Shown: positions 36,901-52,400, counted from the stretch's first letter. The stretch is DNA of 64,000 bases from Chimonanthus salicifolius (GCA_013350335.1 CM023540.1:16187828-16251827); one strand, 5' to 3'. Notes: a model not told the origin generated them from the letters alone. A program made the numbers and translations.

Positions 36901-39900
36901 TATAATTTACGATACATGATTTGCGATTCAAGATGTATTAACGATTTCCGATACGATTCGATTTTCACAACATTACATAAAACCATCCATCTTTACCTAA
37001 AAGATAACATCAATAAGCAAAGCATAATAAGTTATGAAAACAAGATAAACAGTATAAAACAAAAAACGACATACACACATAGAAAAGAAAAAAAAGATAA
37101 CATTATTCTCCGAAAGGGAAGGACCAATAAATTTGAAAAGGAAATAACCAAGAGAAAAAGGAAAGATAAATTAACCAATACCAGACATAATGGGTTTGTG
37201 GAAAAATCAATTCTTGTCATTTAAGTATGGTTAGCAAAAAAGGTGAATCCAACAAGTACAAAGATAACAATTAAGAAAAGCTTTAAATATTGAAGATATA
37301 GAAGATAAAGACACAGAAAGCATCAGGCAACCACCATGCTGGAATACCTGCTCATAAGTGAAGGCAACTCGTCTGATGGAAGTTGCACTGTCAATTCTTT
37401 GCGGGTTACCTCTGGACAGAAGTAAGCAGCAGATTAGGTTCAAGAACAACCCAGTTATATAATTATAAATGAAATCTACTAGAAAAATTAAATATATACA
37501 GAAAATTATCCCTCAGGTAGTCACTGCATGTCACTTTCATGTAGTGACGGTAATGCAAGCCCATGGTTCAAACTGAAAGAACCTTTCTGCAACTCAGAAT
37601 GAAGGAAATTGAATCCTGGCTCAATAAATTGAGAGAACTTTAAAACCCAAATCCTGTATAGATGTTGGGAGATCTTCATCAAGATCCCGCCTATGAAAAT
37701 AAACTGTAGAGAATTGGACTCTACAAAAATTGAGAAACTCCACATTCTATAGAGACAAAAGTATGAAGTCTCACTCACCAGTAGCACTTTTGCAAAAACA
37801 AATTGAATGATGGATTCCTTTAACCAGCAACCACAACACTCAACCACATTAGAAAACTTGGACCTAGAAGTTCAACAGGGATTCTCACACTCCACACTAG
37901 GAATGCACAGAAGAGAAACTCAAAAAGAAGCGAGAATAAAAAAATACAAAAACTAGGATGTCTTTCAGCATCCCTCTAACCCTTATTTATAGTGAGATAC
38001 ATGCCAAAATTCAAAGCTTAGCCAACCCAGCAACATGGGAGCAGACCCCTGACATCTACCTCACAGTTGGAACCTCCACGACATCAATCTTTGTACACCA
38101 TCATGCACCAATTATAAGTTGACATGTCATCCCAATTTATTCTCCAATTATGTAACGACACGTAAACACAATAAATCAGAAAATATTTAGAAACAACTAA
38201 CAAAGAACTCCAAGAAATCTTGTCTCCAAGGTGCCCAAAGGTTGCTTTGTCCTTTCAAAGAAATGTCGAAAATAGAAACTCCAATTTGGTCCTTGGTGGC
38301 GCCCCTAGCAGCCACCTTCCTCCTCTTTGGTGCTTCTAGAAAGGTTCTTGGAATGATCCTTAGCAAAATTCATCATTCTACATTGCCCCTATTTCCTAGA
38401 CACATAGGAGCATGGTCCCACACTCATTTTAGTGTAAAATTAATGTGGACCCATGTAACATAGACCTATATCAATTAAATAATATATTTTTCCTTTGGAA
38501 GCCCTCCGAAATAGAGAATTACTTAAGGTATCAAATTTATCACAACTTCTGGGGCATTATGCTCTACATCAAATGGCTTTCTGGGGCCCACCATATCCCC
38601 AACCATGCCCCTTCCCCTCTCACACCTATTCACCCCGTAAATTGAATCCTCACCCAATTTGATGCCAATCTAAATTAGATGGACCATTGATCAAACCCCA
38701 TAAAGTTTACATTGTTATAAAAAACTAAATCTTTGAGACCTTAAAAACATAATTGGGTGGAGATGGTCTTTGCTCAGATAGGGTGTTTGTCAAAATCAAC
38801 TTGATCAGATAAATGAAGCCATGATTTTTAAGGCCATATTAGATAAGTTGCCGGCTCATGAAAATAGAAATATGCCAAATCCAATTGCAAATGGCAACAA
38901 CAATGATGACGACAACCTTGCCCAAGCAAAGACCATCCGAACCAACTCATCCACATGAGCCCATGTGGGCCCCAAATGGAAATACAGCAAATAGGGCACC
39001 ACATGTGATGAGGGCATCACATTGGGAATTCTGAAAGAAAGTTGTGTTATTTTTTTATCAAGGCAAGTGGAGGAGCAAACTAGAAAATTTGGACTCCAAA
39101 TTGGCGAGTTTATTGTATGTGGACCAAATTTGTGTGCCTAGGCCCAACTCAAGTAGAATGGGCTGAATAGACTAAACTAGAAAATTTGGACTCCAAATTG
39201 GCGAGTTTATTGTATGAGGACCCAATTTGTGGGCCTAGGCCCAACTCAAGTATAATGGACTGAATGGGGCCCGACTCAAACCTAATAGGCCTGGATTGGG
39301 CTTAGGATTCAGTGGACCTTGTGAAGAAGCCCACACACCAAAAACCCTATGAAAACCTTAGGGTTTCCAAAAGATGTGTAGGTGGCGGCCATGGAGAAGA
39401 TTTCTTCAATTCAATTAGGTTGTTTACATCTCTATCTCTATCTTACCCCATCTCCCTCCCACTTTTGAATTCAAATTCTTCCATGGACATGTGCATAGTT
39501 GCATGGATGACTGCTTGGCAACAAAAGGATGGGGTCTCCAACAACTTGGACCCTAGGTGGGCTTGGATCAAATGCAACTTCCTTCCTCCTCATTGGTTGC
39601 TACACAATAGCAATGAAAGCCATTCGTTGGAGTGGGTGCATGGATGGAGCTTGGATCTCCTCTCTAACCTTCTTTCTTTGCTTGGATGGCATGGAGATTC
39701 CTCAAAGATACTTGATTTTCTTGAACCCTTCCGTCATTGGCCGAATTAAGAAGGTGGATTGAAGATGGCTCTCTCCACACCACCAAAATCTTCTCCCATT
39801 GTCACCACTTGCATTTATCACTAAGTTGTTTATTTATCTTCTTGTTACCATGAGAAAGGCTATAAAAGAGTCCTTTATTCTATCAATTATTAGGCTTAAC

Positions 39901-40425
39901 TTAGGACGGAAGTCCAATTGAACCGTTGAACTTTTATTGTGGACTAAACGAAGGTTTCTACACAACCTTAGTTTTCATCAACCGTTAAACATTTTTATTG
40001 TGGATGAAAGGACGGTTTCTACACTACCTTAGTATGCATCAACATGAGTCCAGGTTATTAAAATGACATGGATAGAAAGGATTTGGTGAAAAATTAAAGA
40101 GATACTACACTTACCCTCAAATGACACCCTTTATACCCTCATGCTCACATGGCAAGTCACAATTAGTTGGCTTTTCAAGTGTTAGTTAAGATACCAATCA
40201 TATGACATGAGACATCTGCCAGGAGTATAAAAGGGTATAACTTCATGGTAAGCTTAGCATTTTCCTTATCAATTGAATGGTTTTTGCTACAACTCCAACA
40301 AACAGGGATCAATCTTGCTTGATTCATAAGTGTGTGTAAGATGTACAACAAATAGAAGAAATAGGGACACAAGTATTAGAGATTTCTAGGCTCTCCAATG
40401 GTTACCCAGAGGAGAGCGACAACAA

Positions 40426-40463
<38 letters not shown>

Positions 40464-43400
40464 GATTAGAGGTTTCTTACCTGAAGACTGAAGGAGAGGA
40501 GCGATACCGGTAGGGCAGTGGGAGGGAGAGGATGAGGAGGGCTACCAGCAGATAAGAGGTAGGTGGCACGATGGTATCGACAATAGGACTTCTGTCACTC
40601 TTTTTGTAGCAAACTTACCGAAGTTGACAACAAATACTTGGCTGCAAGGATACTTCAGGAGATGGGCAAATGTTGTTGACTTATTTGTTCAAAGGAAAAA
40701 AGATTCAGCAGGGAGAACTTTTTCTTTCCTCTGTATGGGCTTTGGAAGTCAGGCAGAGAAAGCTATCCATGCGTTGAAGGGAGTCGTACAGGAGGGTCGA
40801 AGGCTGCAAGTGAACCTGACTCACTTCCAACAGGGTTTTCAACAGAGGCATAATGTGAAACCAGTTGGCTCCAAATCGTCAATTCCAGCAAAGAAGCAGG
40901 GCACAATGGTCCAAATGAAGCTCAGGAAGTGGAGGGTGGTGAAGTACCAAACAGAGTGTCTACAAGGACTCGAAAATGGGTAGAAGTGGTCAAGAATGCT
41001 CCGTCTGTGTTGGGGACTCGAACAGTTGGGGTAAGGGAGCAGATTCTGATAAGCCCATTTAGATGGATCTGATGTTACATCCACTAAAGGAAGAGGTGAT
41101 AAAAGGGTGGCTCTCGAGGGGTGTGGTTCTACAATCCAATAGAGACGCGACAGAAATTAACAATTTCTTCCTCAGTGAAGGATATTCAAAGCCATTTATT
41201 AGCAGAATCAGTGAAAGCAGCTTTCTGGCTTCTTTGCGATCAGAGTCAAAGGTGTCTCGCTGCCTTGCAAACTCCAAAGGATTCAGTTGGATTTAAGATC
41301 TTGGGACGATGGAACCAAAATTTTGTTCGTTCCACAGGACTGGCAAGGGTGCGTTGTTTTGGGTATCTGCTCAAGGGTTGGACCGAGTCCCTGATTCGTG
41401 CTTTTGGACATCGTCTTGGCAAACTTGTCGAGATGGACAGTCGAATCTCTCAAACAAAGATTGCTCAACTCTAAACTTCCTGATTGAGGTTGGAATCCAC
41501 CAAAAGCTGCCCGAAACAGTCCAATTGGGTCTTCAGGGACGGCATTTTGACATAGCAGTACGATTCACTGGGGAGGAGACAATGGAAAGGTCATCAGAAC
41601 TTTCTTCTCTTCCACCAGAGAAGATAGTGGAACCTTCGGAATTTCCTAAGCATTTTCGAACATTTGAGGCTCAGCCACGTGCCTCAGATGTTTCGAGAAC
41701 TGTTGGTGAAACTTCAGCCGTTCATACCGTCACTGCGATGAAGAGACAGAAGTTGGTCAACGATTACCCGTAAATCAGGGACAGTGGTTTTTAAAAGAAA
41801 ACTAGGAAGTGACTGCGCGCTTGGCGCATGTGGAAAATTTATTGACTGAAGCTCGATTGGGAAGTTGGTAGGAATATTGGGTTTGGACCAGAGTCTGTCT
41901 GGGCCCAGTCTCTTGGACTCTGGACTTCCCAACAGCTCCCACAAGCCCATTTTTCACCCATTTCCCGCCCAGACCCTCCACCTCCTGTAATTTCCTCAGG
42001 CCCACCTGCTTTTCCAGGCCATTTTCAACTTGGTTCAGGCTCCCAGTTTCATCAATTTCCAGCTGAAGGACAGGGGACCTTCATTGTGGTCTGCAGCAGC
42101 CATCCTCAGTTCCACCTTCTGGTCATGTTGTTCCACCAGATCCTTTTTCTCCTTCTTTAGGCTTCCAGATTCATCAAGCTACTGCAGAAAGGCAAGAATT
42201 TCATTTCTACTTACAACATCTTCCTGTTCTACGATCGTCGCATCTTTCTTAGGCAACGAGACTCAGCCTCAGCAAGAAGTAACAATCCTGACCTTCAACT
42301 GATTGCTTCGTCATTTAGACAGCAAGTTGGCAGGGAGGATGAGGTGAATGACAGACATACAGAAGATCTGATTCCCACGATTCATACAGTGGAGAATCCA
42401 GGAGAGGCTATACTGGCTTCTCTGAAGAGGAAGGTTTATTCAGAGGCTGATGGTAATGAGATTCTGAAGATAAGGAAGTCTTTGGGAATCAGATTCAACG
42501 ATGAAGGCCAGGCAGTAAGTGATCTAAACAAGGTGAAAAGGAGAGATAGAACCCCTTCAACCTCTCCTAGACAGTCCAGGAAAAATAGATCATCTGCTAC
42601 TAATGGGCAGGAAATCATTCTTCAATTGTATATTACAGAAGGACATCAGAGACTGAGAAGGAAATCCTGGGGACGAAGAGTTTCTCAATGAAGGTAATGA
42701 CGTGGAATGTTAGGGATCTTGGGCTCCGGGCAAAAAGAGGCGCAATTAGGCGCCTAATCAGGAATATAAAATAGATAATTCATTGCTTCAAGAAACTAAA
42801 AGGCAAGACATTTCCATAGCATTGGTCAAGGAAATATGGAGTCCACAAGATTGTGAGACCTTTAGCAAGCCATCAGATGGCTTATCTGAAGGACTGATTT
42901 TACGTGGAATCCTTCTTTCTTTAGAGTTACAGCAAGAAGGATGGAGTAGATATATTTCAGTAAAGGGCGGTATTATTAATGAGAGGATTGATGTTGGCTT
43001 CACGAATGTGTATGGGCCTAACGATGAAGGGGAAAGAGATGCTCTTTGGGTGGAATTGGATATTATCCAGAATTGGTGTCCTGCCTTGTGGTGTGTTTGT
43101 GGTGATTTTAATGTTGTTCGATTCCCATCAGAAAGATGGAGGGGGACTGCCTTTACTAGAGGAATGGAGTCTTTCAGATTTCATTGATCGGAATAAGTTG
43201 ACAGATTATCCTCCTATTGGTGGCCGTTTTACTTGGTCAAATGGCCAAGCTAGAGCCTCTATGAGTCATTTGGACAGGTTCCTTATGTCTTCAGAATGGA
43301 CTTCTTCCTTTCCTAATACCCAGATAAAGTTGTTCAGTCCCATATCAGACCATTGCCCAATTTTTCTTGACACAGAGGAGATAGGACTGTTTCGTTCAAT

Positions 43401-46400
43401 AATGTATGGTTGGAAGACCCAAAGTTTCTGCAGTTGGTTAACGAATGGTGGAAGAGCTTTGATATTTATGGTTGGGGTGGTTATGTTATATCGAAGTAAC
43501 TTATTTTACTCAAGTCTAAGATTAAGGATTGGGTGAAATCATCTGGGGTCCAGTAAAAGAGCAGAAAGAAGCTTGCTTGCAAGAATTGGAAAGTTGGGAA
43601 AAATTAGAAGAGGAAAGAAATCTTGAGGAGGAAGAGATGATAGCAAAATAAAATAGCAAGTCTACCTTATGGAGTTGTTTACGGTTGCAAGAGGTTGAGT
43701 GGCGTCAGAAGTCTAGGGCTTTGTGGCTGAGGGAAGAGGATAAAAACACAAAGTTCTTTCATCTTTGTACGAATGCGAGAAGGGCTTCTAACACTATTAG
43801 ATCACGTGTGGTGGGTGGTCGGCGCGTTGCGGATAGGGAAGGAATTAGGCAAGCAGTCAGGGAGCATTATTCAGGGATATTCCAATCCTCATCGGAGCTG
43901 CCTCTACCTACACATCCTGCTTCTTCTCCCACCCCACTCACTAGTATCACACCTTCGATTTGGTATCGTGTACTCTATCCCTTCTTCCCTATGTTGTTTT
44001 CTGACATTGGTCTACCTAGATCTTGTGGTCTTTTGTCTGCTCATGTTACTCAGGTTTCTCTATTGGAGGATGTTGGGATTGTGTTCCCAGGGCTTAATGA
44101 TCATTACTCACCAGGTGGTTTGGTGGAGCATCGAGGCCTTTTACTTTTGACATCAGTGTTCAGATGTGTTTTATCTTCTGACATGGACATTTCGGCTTCG
44201 GAGACAGGAGTCTGTAGTATCTTCTCATTCTCAGATGGCGGATTTTCAAAGATTTTTTGTTTGCTTCAAGCTTGCACTCCTCATTCTTGGCAGCCTCTCT
44301 TCAACATTAGGAACTCCAGGAAGCCTGCATGGCGTTCTTATCAACATCTTTCCAGCTCATCAGTTCATGCTATGGTTTTCTTCAGTTCAGATCGGGTATT
44401 ATCATTCCTTAACCTCTCTTCTCTCCCATATCATTGTGCCCCACCCCTATCTCGTCTATATTGCATTTGTCGGTTCCCTTGCACGAGTTTGCATTTGACC
44501 AGAGTTCTAGTGGCCTCAGATCCCCTTTTTCTGAGATTTTTTTTGCCCCTTTGACTCTAGCCAGTCTTCAAAGACCAATATTAAATGGAATTCAGTTTAG
44601 AAGAATTAGAGGGGAGAGATTATTTTGGTTAGAGAGGGAGTTCTCTAGTGAGGAAATCAAGGCTACCTTGGATAGGTTAGTAGGAGATAAAGCTCCAATC
44701 CCGGATGGTTTCAACTTTACCTTTTTTTCAAGCTTGTTGGGATACGGTGGGGTTGGATTGTTTTAGGGTTTTTAGGGAATTTCGTCAGACAGGAGTTGTG
44801 AACAAAAGTTTAAAAAACCCTTTCATTACCTTGGTCCCTAAGAGGGAAGGTCCGTCCGAGTTAGTTCATTATTGCCCGATTAGTCTTGTCGGTGGTGTCT
44901 ATAAACTTTTGGCTGGAGTTTTTGTTGATAGGTTGAAGAAGGCTCTTCCGGAAATTATCGACGAATCACAAGAGACCCTTGTAGAGGACCGACAAATTTT
45001 AGATGGGGTCCTAATAGCAAATGAACTTGTCCATATGCAACGCAAAGAGAAGAAACTGGGCCTTCTTTTCAAGATCGATATGGAGAAGGCATATGATTTT
45101 GTAGATTGGTCCTTTGTAGGTTACCTCTTTGAAAGGATGGGTTTTGGGCGGTTATGGTCTCGGTGGTTGAAAGCATGCATTGAGAATACGAAATATTCAG
45201 TCTTTGTCAATGGTTCTCCAACTCCACCTATAAAAGCGAACACAGGGTTTAAGGCAGGGAGATCCTTTGCCTCCCTTTATTTTTACCCTTGTAGGAGAAA
45301 GCTTAAACTAATTGGTGGAACAAGCAACGGCTTTGGGAATTGTTAGAGGGATAATACATCGGCGAATGGGCCAACTATTACTCATGTACAGTTGTTGATG
45401 ATACCTTGTTCTTTTGTGAACCAGATAGGAAGTAAGTTATGGGTTAAAAAGAGATTCTTAGATGTTTTGAGTTGGTATCAGGCTTCAACATTAATCTTGG
45501 TAAGAGCACTATGATTCGGATGGAGATGGTGGGGGAATGCCTCAAGGAGTTTGCAGATGAAATATGGTGTGGTAATGGGAAAATTCCATTTAGTTATCTA
45601 TGGTTGCCTATGGGAGGGAATCCAAAACGTAAATCTTTTTGGACTCCGGTGATAAGAGAAAGTAAAATAGAGATTGAACGGTTGGGTAGGACATATCTAT
45701 CTTTGGGAGGGAGGGTTACTCTTATGAAGTTTGTATTACTAACTCTCCCAATTTATTTCTTATCCCACTTTGAAATGCCAAAAGGGGTGGTGGGAAAAAT
45801 TGATCAAATAGTCAGAAATTCTTTATGGGGTGATAAAGAAGAAAAGCGAAAGGTTCATTTGATGGCATGGTCGGAAGTTCTGAAGCCAAAATCGAAAGGG
45901 GGTTTGGGAATTGTTCAACTCCAGTTGAGGAATCAGGCTTTGTTGTGCAAGTGGGGCTTGGTGATTTGGGAGAGAGAGAGAGAGAGAGTCCTATGGGTTA
46001 GAGTTTTGAAAGCTAGGTATGGTCATGGAATTTAGGAGATAACGTGGAGGTAAGTGGTTCAGGTAGTTAAGTCATGGTGGAACTGAGTCAAGGTCGTGGA
46101 GTGGTGGAGAGCATGTATAGTGGTAAAACTAGATTCCTAGTAGGGAGAGGTGATACAATGGATTTTTGGTCAGATCTGTGGTTAGGGGAGAGGCCTTTAA
46201 AGGATACATTCTCAAGGCTTTATAGGATTTCAAAGAACAAAAGAACATTGGTTAAGGACGGTTACAAAATGGAGGGTAATGAGATCTCATGGAATCTTAA
46301 GTTTCGTTAGGAACTCCGCTCTTTCGAAGAAGGGAGCAGGGTAGATCTTTTAGCTCAACATAGGCATTTCCTCCGTCATTAGAGGATGAGGATGAACTGA

Positions 46401-49400
46401 TTTGGACAGGTGATCCTTCAGGGTTTGCTCAATCAAGTCAATGATGGATTTGGTGCTTAAATTTCAATTTAATGAAGAAGTGTCCACTAACATGGCTTGG
46501 AATCAAGGTGTTCCATAGATATTTTCGGTTTTCTCTGAAAAAGAGTCATAATTTCTTTGGCATTTTCTTTGAATTGTGCAAGAGCTGAAGATTGTCATAT
46601 CAATTCTTGCTGAAATTGAATTTGGATTCCCTCAATCTAAATGAGCCACGTTTGAATTTTCCTAGATTTTGTTTGTAGAAATCGAACCTAAAATTTTCAT
46701 AGATGACATTGGTCGAATTCTTCAATTTTTGACCTATGGCCTTACATCTACATTATATATAGTTGATCCCCAAAGAAGAGTTTTCCTAGATTTCCATGCA
46801 AACAGTCTAGTAGGCCCCACCTAGGCCCACATGAACAAACAGGTTTAAAAGTTCTGGGCTTGCATATGGTGCCTATAAAATTTCTTCTTAATTGGATAAG
46901 TGAATTCATGTTTCCTAAAGCCCTCAAAATTTCAACTATATCCGACATTGGAAGCTCATTGGGTTAGATAAATGGGTTTCATAGTTGGATTGACACTGTC
47001 AAATTAAGTATGGGTGCAGTTCACAAGGGGTAGGTGGGTGTGAGAGAGAAAGGACCACTAGGTCCACCATGGCCCCACGAACCAACATTCTTAAAATCAA
47101 AATTGTATCGTAAATCGCTCTAATCATCAAATTGTATTGAATCCCAAATAGTGTTGTAAATCATAAGATTTTTAAAGATATTATCAAAACAGGGTAAAAT
47201 CTTTTTAAAATATTTAAAAAGTAAAAATAAAATTTTCACATTCTTTGTACTTGTACTCAAAATATTATTGGTAAAATGACGAAATATGATCATAGTATCG
47301 TACTAATAACTTGATGATTGTCATTTATGTAAACGTTCTTAAGATTACAAAAAGAAAGTCATGTATATGGCTTGCTAATTACATGTGATCATGGATAACT
47401 TATAACACTAATGTGTTGAAAATTGACTTGAATCATAAAGGAGAATCATATTTTGGTAAACTAAAGTTTAAATAATAAAAATCGTAAGGTTGTTAAAAAA
47501 ATCATATCGTATTATAAGATCCATATCATTTTCTTTAAAAATTGTATCGTATCGTAAGATTCAAATCATAAATCATAAGATTTTAACAACTATATTACAA
47601 ACCAAAGTTGACATAAAAGTCTCATTAGAACTGGTCGTAAGGGAAAACTGTTATGATTTTAACAACTATGCCATAAACCAAAGTGTATATGAAGGTTTCA
47701 TGAGAACTGGTCATAGGATATATATATATATATATATATATATAGGTTCCAATGGGCAACAAAGCCCAAATGGAGCTTGAATACACCCCATACCCCCCTT
47801 ACACCCTACCCTACCCAATGGATTGGATCCCTACCCAAATTTGAACCCATTCTGAGTTGATCTCATTGTTGGATTTAAATCCATTCAAAATTGACCACAT
47901 TTTCACCGTTGATTTTTGGACCCTTAAATATCATGGCTTTTGAAATCAAATGGACTTGATTTTCTAATGATAAGCTCATCTAGAAAATACCTCTCGAATG
48001 GACAGGGCAAATCAGTCTTGGGCACTGTAGTGCATGAACAACGTTGCCCAAGTGAACCGCCTATATATATATATATATATATTACACCGTATGGATAAAA
48101 TTTAGTTTTATATGCAACTCACTTGTCATCCATTGCATTTGCTTCAAGTGGGATGAATGCATCACATAATTTAATATTTAATTTTTTGATATATTCATGA
48201 CATATCAGACATCCCTAATCATATTCCAACATAAGTACACTTACTTTTCGAAAGCTAAAAATCTCTTCCATGCCAGGTACTGTTGTTCTTCCTGCAAACC
48301 ACAAACAATATATTTTTTCCTTATCAATCCCAAAATATATGAGGAAACAAACCCCTAAGAACTGCACAGATGAAAGTGCACCTTGTGGATCCCACCATTT
48401 ACAAATCCAAACCCCTCACGCACCATATACCTGTATGATCATAGGTCAAAAGCGTAACTAGGACACCCCTAATAGCCATGCTCCTTTGCAAACATGCTAC
48501 AGTGCTATAGGAAAAGGCTTACACTAAGGCTGAAGCCTAATAAGATTTTATTCCACTATTTTTTTCCTTTCTTTTGAAGAATTCACAAAAAAGTCTTATT
48601 ACAGATTTTATTTTGTTGTTTGGGGTGATGGTGTTGTATTTTGTTAATATTGGTGTCATAGACAAAATATTTCAAATATCTAAAAAATTACACACAGCAA
48701 TAGGCTTGTGCCAGGGTGTGCACCTTGCATTGGGATCTAGGACCCCCTTGTGCCTCGAGTGCACCTTCTACCTTGGTTATTATGCCTCATGTGCAACTTA
48801 AATCACCCTATGTTAATGCCAATTGCTTTTATCGGCCCTTAAATCAATGGCTAACATCATTTGGTTGTGCGCTAAACCAATGTCACAAATACTGTTCTCG
48901 GAATCATATCGGCTATCGGTAATATCAAGATATTTTCAAATTTTGGGGTTTTTACCAGGATATTATCAAAAAATTCCTGAAAATATAATATTTAAAAAAT
49001 AACAATAAATATCTCCAGATTGATGGGATAAATAGCTTAGATGATGATGATGATGAATAAATATGATAATATATACATATATAAAAATAAAAGTTGAAAT
49101 TAAAATAACCATTAATAATTAATTAAACAAATAACCAATGTTATCAAACTCGAATCGTATCGTGAATCGGTAGAGGGGTGTGAATCGTGAATCGAAAATC
49201 GTAGAATCCCAAGATTCATAATGTTATTTCTAAAATTATTATTTATACTATAATTACATATAACATAATATAGAATAACAAGATGAATTTTCAATTCCTC
49301 ATAATATATAAGAAAAGATGCTTTTTATTTAGAGATTTTTATTTCTTTAAAAATAGATACAAAATTTTGAAAAGAAAAAAATAAAAGAGAGCATTTTAAT

Positions 49401-52400
49401 AAAAACAAAAAAGAAATTAGAAATTAAAAATCTAAAAACAGTATCCCCAAAAAAATCAATAAATAAATCAAAGACATTTAAATAAATTTTATTAGCGCTC
49501 ATCAAATAATTTTTTTAAAAAATAGTTATTTAATTTTTTAAAATAGATAAAAGAATTGAAAAAAATAAAAGAAGTATTTTCAATTAAAACAATTGTAAAA
49601 TTTAAAAATATAAAAATAGTATAAAAAACACTCAGTGCTAAAACTAAAGAGGGCCCTGCTATTGAAAGAAGACTAAAGAATACTCGAAACTAAAGAGTGG
49701 AAACAGTCCTCGCATGCAAGGACTTTCTCACGAAAAGTAAAACTTAAAATGTCCTCGTGTGTAAACAGTCTCACGCGTGGAATGTAAAATCCTAAAACGA
49801 CTCCAAGAGTCCAAGACAAAAATGTCGAGAACTTATCTTTTTATCCTGAAGTCCTTAATAGATGGCGACAGCAATGTTGCGAAAGAAAACAACAAAAATC
49901 CAGAGGAAAAGCAAAAACCAACAGAGATGATGGGGAAAAGGAAGGAAAAAACACGAAAGAGGAAAAGGAAGAAGAAGAAGAAAGAGGAAAGATGAAGAAG
50001 AAAAGAGGAATGCAAAAACATTGCTTTCCAAAACCACTCACGTTTTCCCCTTTTTCATTCTTTCTTCCACTAAATCGCACGAGACAACGATTCGTTGGGT
50101 TTATGTCTCATGATTCACGAGTCAACCCAAAAATCGTGCGATTTTTGGGCTATATCAATTCAATATGCGATTTGAATTGCTCGACCCTCCGATTCGAGTC
50201 GAATCGTACGAGCCGACTCGCAACTCGTACAACTTTGACACATTGCAAATAACTATAGGAAATAAATTACTTTGGTCATTATCTAGCAAAACAAAATGCA
50301 ATTTATTATTTAACATTTTTAATCATAAAATATCATCCAATGCCACATAAGTTCATTTCAAAATCCCATCATCTAAGTTATCAAAAAAGACTAAACCAAA
50401 TTACTGCTAGTTATAACTCAAAAAAAAAAAAAAAATGTTATTTGGTTAAAGAGAGTTTTCCTTGGAAGAGATTAAAAAAGCTTTAGGGAGTATGGATGGA
50501 GACAAAGCCCCAGGTCCGGACGGGTTCAACTTCTCCTTTAAAACTTGTTGGGATACGGTTGGACCCGATTTTGTTAGGGTTTTCTGAGGAATTCCATAGA
50601 GATGGGATTATAGGCCTGGCTAAAATGTCACATTATAGGCCTATTAGTCTAGTTGGTAATATTTAAAAACTTATAGCCAAGGTCTTGACCGATAGGTTAA
50701 AAAAGGTATTACGAGAGATCATGGATGAATCACAAAGGGATTTTTTGGAAGATAGACAAATTTTTGGACAGTGTCCTAGTTGCCAATGAATTAGTCCACA
50801 TGACGAGAGATAAGAAACCAGGTTTGCTGTTCAAAATCGATATGGAAAAGGCTTATGACTTTGTAGATTAGTCTTTTGTAAGATACTTTTTCGATAGGAT
50901 GGGCTTGGGCAGCATTGGAAACGGTGGATGAAAACGTGGCCACAAAGTATTCTATACTTGTGAACAGGTCCCCAACAGAACCCATCGTGGCCACAAGAAG
51001 GTTAAGACAAGGAGATCCTCTATCTCCCTTCATCTTTACTTTAGTTGGAGAAAGCTTGAATAAACTAGTAGTGAAAGCTAGAGAGCTTGGGATAACCAAT
51101 GGTTTTGGCTCGGGTCAAACGATCTAACTGTTACACACCTTAAGTTTGCAGCTGATAATCTCTTCTTTTGTGAACCCAATAGAGATGAAGTTAAAGGTTT
51201 CAAAGCAATCTTGAGATGTTTCAAGTGGGTGTCTAGTCTTAGGATTAATATTGGGAAAAGCACTTTAATTGGCATCGACATGGATGATAACCAACTTAAG
51301 GAATTGGCAGAAGAAATTGGGTGTGGTAATGGAAAATTACCATTCATTTATCTCGGTTTACCAGTGGGGGAAACCCAATGCTTAAACATTTATGGGCACC
51401 CATAGAAGAGAAAATAGAAAGGAGATTGGATGGGTGGGGTAGGAGATTTCTATTTTGGGGGGGGGCGTCTAACCCTAATTAAGTTAGTAGTTAATGAATT
51501 TCCCTATCTATTACTTATCCATCTTTGAATTGTCAATTGGGGTCACAAAGAAAATAGAGCAGATGTTTAGGAAATACCTTTGGGGTGATAAGGAGGCCAA
51601 TAGGAAAATTCATTTGGTCGAATGGGAAGAAGTGGTTAAACCAAAAACAAAGGATGGGCTAGGTATTGTCCCTCTTCGAGTTAGAAACCATGGACTTCTT
51701 AGTAAATAGAGTTGGTGTTTTGGGAGGAAGAGAGAAGCTATGTGGACAAGGGTGTTGACTGGTAGGTTGGAGAATAATTGTGGATCGGCCCTAGGAGAAA
51801 ATGTTGAAAAGTTTGGTTCGCCGATAAATAAAGGATGGTGGAGGTTAAGTCAAGGAGAATCTGCAATTGGAAGGGTACAAAGGCAACATTAGATTATTAG
51901 TTGGAAGAGGGGATAGGACCTTCTTTTGGAAGGATCTATGGTTGGGGGATGGGCCATTGAAGGATTTGTTCCCTGGGTTGTTCAGAATAGCTAGGAACAA
52001 GTCTACCTTAGTACGGCATCATTATAATAGAAGGCAACCACTTGTGCTAGAATTTGGACTTTAGGCGACACTTAAGACCCTTTGAGTTTGAGAGTAAATA
52101 TGATTTGGTTACCCAATTGGGAGATTCCTGGTATCTCTAGGGGAGGTGGATGAGCTAGTATGGTTGGGCGACTCTTTGGGTTCTTATTTAGTCAAGTCCA
52201 CGGTGGACCTAATCCTCGATCAACAAGATACCAAGGATCGTAAGCCAACCCTTGCTTGGAAAGGTCTTGCTCCACCTAGGGTTCAATCGTTCATGTGGTG
52301 CACCCTGAGAGGAAAGGTTTTAACCAGGATGGATCTCAAGAGGAGAGGTTTGATGAGAATAGAGGAGGATTTAAGTTGCCCCTGGATCATCTTTTCAAAA

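Larger units (their letters stand above)
37412..48244. other. CSTF77 10.8-kb intron, carrying a LINE and other repeats
   Basis: Contains tandem repeats at 39076-39265 and 39919-40040, the LINE at 40380-46510, a hAT element at 47085-47596 and a Micron-like element at 47745-48061. The stretch 37.5-39.0 kb has no feature I can name; open frames there are short. Confidence 0.7.

Noticed and set aside
49833..50080. Phe/Ser-rich minus-strand frames
   Set aside because: Purine tract inside the non-autonomous hAT element 49136-50245.
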